Part shown: positions 60,661-64,000 of the stretch, one piece after another
How the letters are laid out: each line of letters begins with the position of its first letter
How positions within the stretch are numbered: the first letter of the stretch is position 1
Assembly: GCA_963576785.1 (NCBI GenBank)
Contig: OY756145.1
Span: 2,666,001 to 2,730,000 of the forward strand
DNA: 64,000 nt
Origin: Chlorophyllum brunneum
Lineage: Eukaryota > Basidiomycota > Agaricomycetes > Agaricales > Agaricaceae
Direction of reading: 5' to 3'
Position numbers and translations under genes: made by a program
The notes under the pieces: model-generated
Told to the model about the DNA's origin: nothing
Database searches by the model: none
What the model saw: only the letters and a program-made list of their open reading frames with translations

Positions 60661-63206
60661 TAGGCCGCGGATTACATAACCCGGAACCCCGATACTTGCC
60701 GTTTTCCCCATATCGTGTACACCGAACAGAACGTTTTTGTCAAGAAGTTCGTTGACGTAAGTAAGGATTGAGTCCGAAATAACGTCTCCAGAATAAAACT
60801 ATTCTAATTCCTAACAATCGTGCACAGGCACTTTAAAATCGCGATGAGAGGAGACTTTTAACTGCTACCACCATTTAGTCGGATGGGGCAAAATCGGGAA
60901 GAATAGGATAGCGGTGGCATCTTCCACTGCAAGGCACTCTTACTCCGCGACCTACCTTTCGGGCCATCACCTGGGTCTGATGGTCGTTTCTAGATGTGAA
61001 TTAAGTTTTCAAAAATCATAATTGGTGTGTTACAATGCCTAGACCCAGAATGCAGTCAGCAACGATCTTTTCAAGGCCCTTGCACCTCGGGCGGTTATTT
61101 TTATATCTTGTAACTCCTACAGTACAACTTGAGAAGCTTGACATGCTATAGCCCTGCTTGGTGCGTGTATATAATTCACCGACCGCTGGCGATTCATTCA
61201 CCACGATATTAACACCCTCTGCTACGATGACCGTATATCTCGTATTAAACGATATAATTTGTCTCCTAGTTACCATGACCATGACATAAAATTTTATTAT
61301 GTGACTCGTCTAAATAGCAAGTCGGACAGTGAGCCGTTGCTTTCCGCACTAATATCCGGACATTCTCCAAAACCCCAGAACGGGGGCTGACCATGTGTAG
61401 AGTCATGTCATGCCTGCCACACAACGAACGGAAGTTTTTCTAAGTGTGTTCCGACATCAGCATCAATCGGCGGCCGCAGGAGCCAGGTTGACTCACTAAC
61501 CCATTCACATTTTTTTTCTCGTCCCACCTCTCCGAACCAAGCGTTAGTCTGAGAGTCATTGACTCCAGAAACACTTCTGGTTCTTGTAGTGACCTTTTTG
61601 ACCAACCTTCCTCCATTATGATCTCAGACTAGCAAGGTATCTCGGAACGCCACAAGGTTGCCGAGCACCGCTGATGTAGCGTAGTGACGTCACTTCTGAA
61701 CTCCTCACTAAGCTGCTCGTCTCTTGACCCCCCTCGTATTTGGTGTGTACTTACGGTTCTGGGTGGTCTGATTTACCCTTCGGAAAACATTATTCCGCAC
61801 TAAACTCTATCTGATTTGCGTCATCGCATCTGTCAGCGAGCCTGCAAAGCACGTTCCGCATCCTTTCCTTAGAATCGTTACCCTCGGACGATCCAAAATC
61901 TACGGTACTATCGCCGAGTTTCTGTATCAACGTACCAATTGGAGCATCATAGAAAATGCTTTCAGAGTTCCTCCCTCTCACTACCTTATGCAAATACCTT
62001 TTGGATTATCGCTTGCTTTTATTCGCGGATCTTGCACGTTTTTCCTAGGTGCATCCTCATATATATATGGTGATCGTTGAGGCGAAGACCGCTCTATGGA
62101 GCGAATTTGATGCAAATATCACTGCCTATCCTCGGCCAGCCCGCACTGCCTGAACCTCGCTGGCAAAATGAGCAATCCTCTAACGCAAACATCTGCCTTG
62201 TCCTACCATCTCGAGTACGACAGATGCTCTTGGACACAAACCTCAAATTTCAAATCATCACTGTGTAGATTCCTTCGTCGATAATGGATGCCTCTGAGCG
62301 CCATCGCCAAAGCTTTATTGTCCTCCTATTTGGAAACGCTAGTATCAGCTACCACCAAGAATCACATTCCTGTATTTTGAAGCCCCGCTACCATCAAAAC
62401 CAACCCCCCGAGACAACAAAAAGCTTTCTAGGTGTGGTAGTATATGATGTTTTCTGCCGGAGTACCAAGCACGTGTCGTAACTAGTGAATTTGTCTTTAG
62501 AGGCCATTTTGTCCAACTGGGTCGATACTCTGGATGGCGGAGGCCAGCACCGACCATTTTCATTAGTACAGCTCGCGTTCCTTGAGCCGCGCGGTGGATT
62601 GCACTTGATGACCAACACCATTCCCCCACCACCATTGCATACCATAGACTGGGCCAAGACAACCCACGCTAGATTCATCCCAGACGGATGCATCAGATCA
62701 TGCTGTATGGACTCCTTCCTCAAGTCAATAATTGTTGTCCAGTAATATGTCTTCGTGTCTCCGTAGTTCTATCTTAGGTGGGCGGTGGCTTCTTGAAACG
62801 CTCTTTCGCCGTAATGTCCTTCTCTGATATGGTTCCTCGTACCTATTCGACACTACTTCCCTGGCCTATGCCTCGTGGATCTCATAAGTCGCTAAGAACA
62901 TTCCAAACGCCCATCTTATTAGCAAGTGATTTCGTCATCAGATACATATATATAGCTATAAATACATGCATATATATGCGAGAAGCTTATATTGTACATG
63001 AGATAAGTAGGATACCCAATACAGAATAACACTGCAACACGAGGTCATCGAATCATAAATGCGCGACAGATACATATCAGTCCACCCCTGCGGGAAACGG
63101 CAAGTTGTACCAAAACCTGAAGGGAATTAATAATTACAAAATGAACTTTCACTAGCAAGCGGTAAGACCTGGGCGGCAAATCCTAGGCTCCAAATTACTC
63201 TTGCCA
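60661..63206. other. Intergenic, no supported gene
   Basis: 2.5 kb of normal composition. Short open frames near 61020-61280, 62080-62480 and 62485-62745 have no motif, signal peptide or splice support, and frames on both strands overlap. TATATATATGG at 62060-62070 is an isolated TATA-like motif. Confidence 0.4.
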
Positions 63207-63941
63207 TTAAGCTGAAGAATCGGAACAACTACGGGTGATGCGCAAGGATGAACGGCTAGGCCTCGTGCTTGTGGGCAGAGCTCCCCTATATGACACTCGA
63301 GAATCATCGTGACAATTGCGGCCGCCTCCACTCGCCCGTCTCCTAGTCCCGAGCTCCTCACTGTCAGGCCTAGGCCTCCTACGCCTTCCCGAGTCGGAGT
63401 AAGGTGAATTCGCATTCGAAGCACCATGCATGGTCCTACGATGTTTGAGCCATAGGCCAGGATAAAAGTCGTTGCGAGCGTCGAGTTTGATCCACTTGTT
63501 ACAGCATCTGCAACAAACTCGTTTGGCCTCTACGGCACATAGGAGTGGGTCTTGCATAAGGTATTTTCGGCGTAGCCTCCAATCCATGATGTTCTTTTTC
63601 TCCTTCTTATTCTGCTTCTCTTCGAGCTCCTCGCCGACTGAAGACGGAGTCCAGGACTCTCTGTCCTCGACAGCTGAGGCAACTATGGGTGACGCATGTC
63701 GTTCGACAGAGATAGGTGGTGGACTGAGCGGCCGAGTATTGACGATGTCATCGAGGGGAGCGCAGGAGTCTACGTTGACCACTTCCTGGATCTGCGCAAG
63801 CTTCCTCTTACGATTCCAAACTGGGGGAAGGATGCTGGGAGAAGGGAATGAAGATAACGCAGGTTCATTATTTACCGCTGCCTGACAGGTTGAGTGCGGC
63901 GTATGCTGGCGCAGATACTGGAGTAGCTGCGAATCTTCCAT
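63207..63941 (-). CDS. Small nuclear-type protein with CxxC/HH zinc-finger-like motif
   Basis: Single-exon frame of 244 residues starting MEDSQLLQYLRQHTPHSTCQ. The first 110 residues are Ser/Pro-rich and probably disordered. A basic stretch (EKQNKKEKKNIMDWRLRRKY) could be a nuclear localisation signal. Residues 143-173 contain CCRCC, then NKWIKLDARNDFYPGLWLKH and RRTMHG; Cys143/144, Cys146/147, His167 and His172 could bind zinc. A CxxC-(K)-(I)-x-LD-x-R-x-x-FYPGLW-x-KH pattern recurs in agaricomycete proteins of unknown function, from general knowledge of these genomes. The C-terminal part is Arg/Ser-rich. Probably DNA- or RNA-associated; function unknown. Confidence 0.65.
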   Translation of the reverse strand: MEDSQLLQYLRQHTPHSTCQAAVNNEPALSSFPSPSILPPVWNRKRKLAQIQEVVNVDSCAPLDDIVNTRPLSPPPISVERHASPIVASAVEDRESWTPSSVGEELEEKQNKKEKKNIMDWRLRRKYLMQDPLLCAVEAKRVCCRCCNKWIKLDARNDFYPGLWLKHRRTMHGASNANSPYSDSGRRRRPRPDSEELGTRRRASGGGRNCHDDSRVSYRGALPTSTRPSRSSLRITRSCSDSSA

Positions 63942-64000
63942 ATCCTTAGAACTTGGATGAGCTTCGTCGGGAACTCGATCAGAACGGCGTGTTGTGAGTT

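Noticed and set aside
62077..62745. Possible plus-strand gene in three short frames
   Set aside because: No joining introns in consistent phase and no recognisable motif; kept as intergenic.

Overview
This is a basidiomycete nuclear genome window, most likely from an agaricomycete mushroom. The genes carry many short introns of about 45-65 nt with GT-AG ends. The gene families fit too: a copper radical (glyoxal) oxidase, NACHT NTPases, a Zn2Cys6 regulator of the 'SCAECRRLKLKCDK' type, an S28 peptidase, GMC oxidoreductases, an F-box protein and protoglobins. No rRNA, tRNA or CRISPR array was found.

Layout. 0-0.44 kb: 5' end of a glyoxal oxidase (minus strand). 0.7-6.1 kb: tandem NACHT block with one intact gene, one isolated C-terminal relic and one multiply broken paralogue (minus). 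7-25.2 kb: plus-strand run of a long coiled-coil protein with an AT-hook tail, a Zn2Cys6 regulator, a secreted S28 serine peptidase and two secreted AAO-like GMC oxidoreductases with hydrophobic C-tails. 25.5-41.3 kb: six minus-strand copies or relics of one uncharacterised family (signal peptide, Gly-rich segment, seven membrane helices, one intron after codon 248/249). Three copies look intact, one has a single nonsense codon and two are relics. Two small secreted peptide genes lie between the two sub-clusters. One (34.3-34.55 kb) has three degenerate W-x-G repeats, basic residues between them and runs of X-Pro/X-Ala dipeptides, as in processed peptide precursors. 42.1-44.1 kb: F-box protein. 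46.5-60.5 kb: a duplicated protoglobin gene, the copies separated by an AT-rich, CpG-poor island of about 11.4 kb. 63.2-63.9 kb: small zinc-finger-like protein.

The island contains a complete but decayed Ty3/Gypsy chromovirus at 49815-58500. It has LTRs of 298 and 287 bp, a 5-bp TCTTC target duplication, a polypurine tract, Gag with zinc knuckles, PR-RT-RH-IN, a chromodomain and an extra 3' reading region. Twelve bases just inside the 5' LTR are exactly complementary to 12 bases of the LTR about 30 bp downstream of its TATA box, which is the arrangement expected for Tf1-type self-priming. Stop codons inside pol fall mostly where an Arg CGA codon fits the family, pointing to CpG deamination. 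Another LTR family has inserted into its chromodomain, and the element itself sits inside an LTR end of that other family.

The strongest candidates for undescribed biology are the tandem 7TM family, the neighbouring processed-peptide candidate, and the self-priming chromovirus with an extra 3' region. Function for the first two is inference from sequence architecture only.
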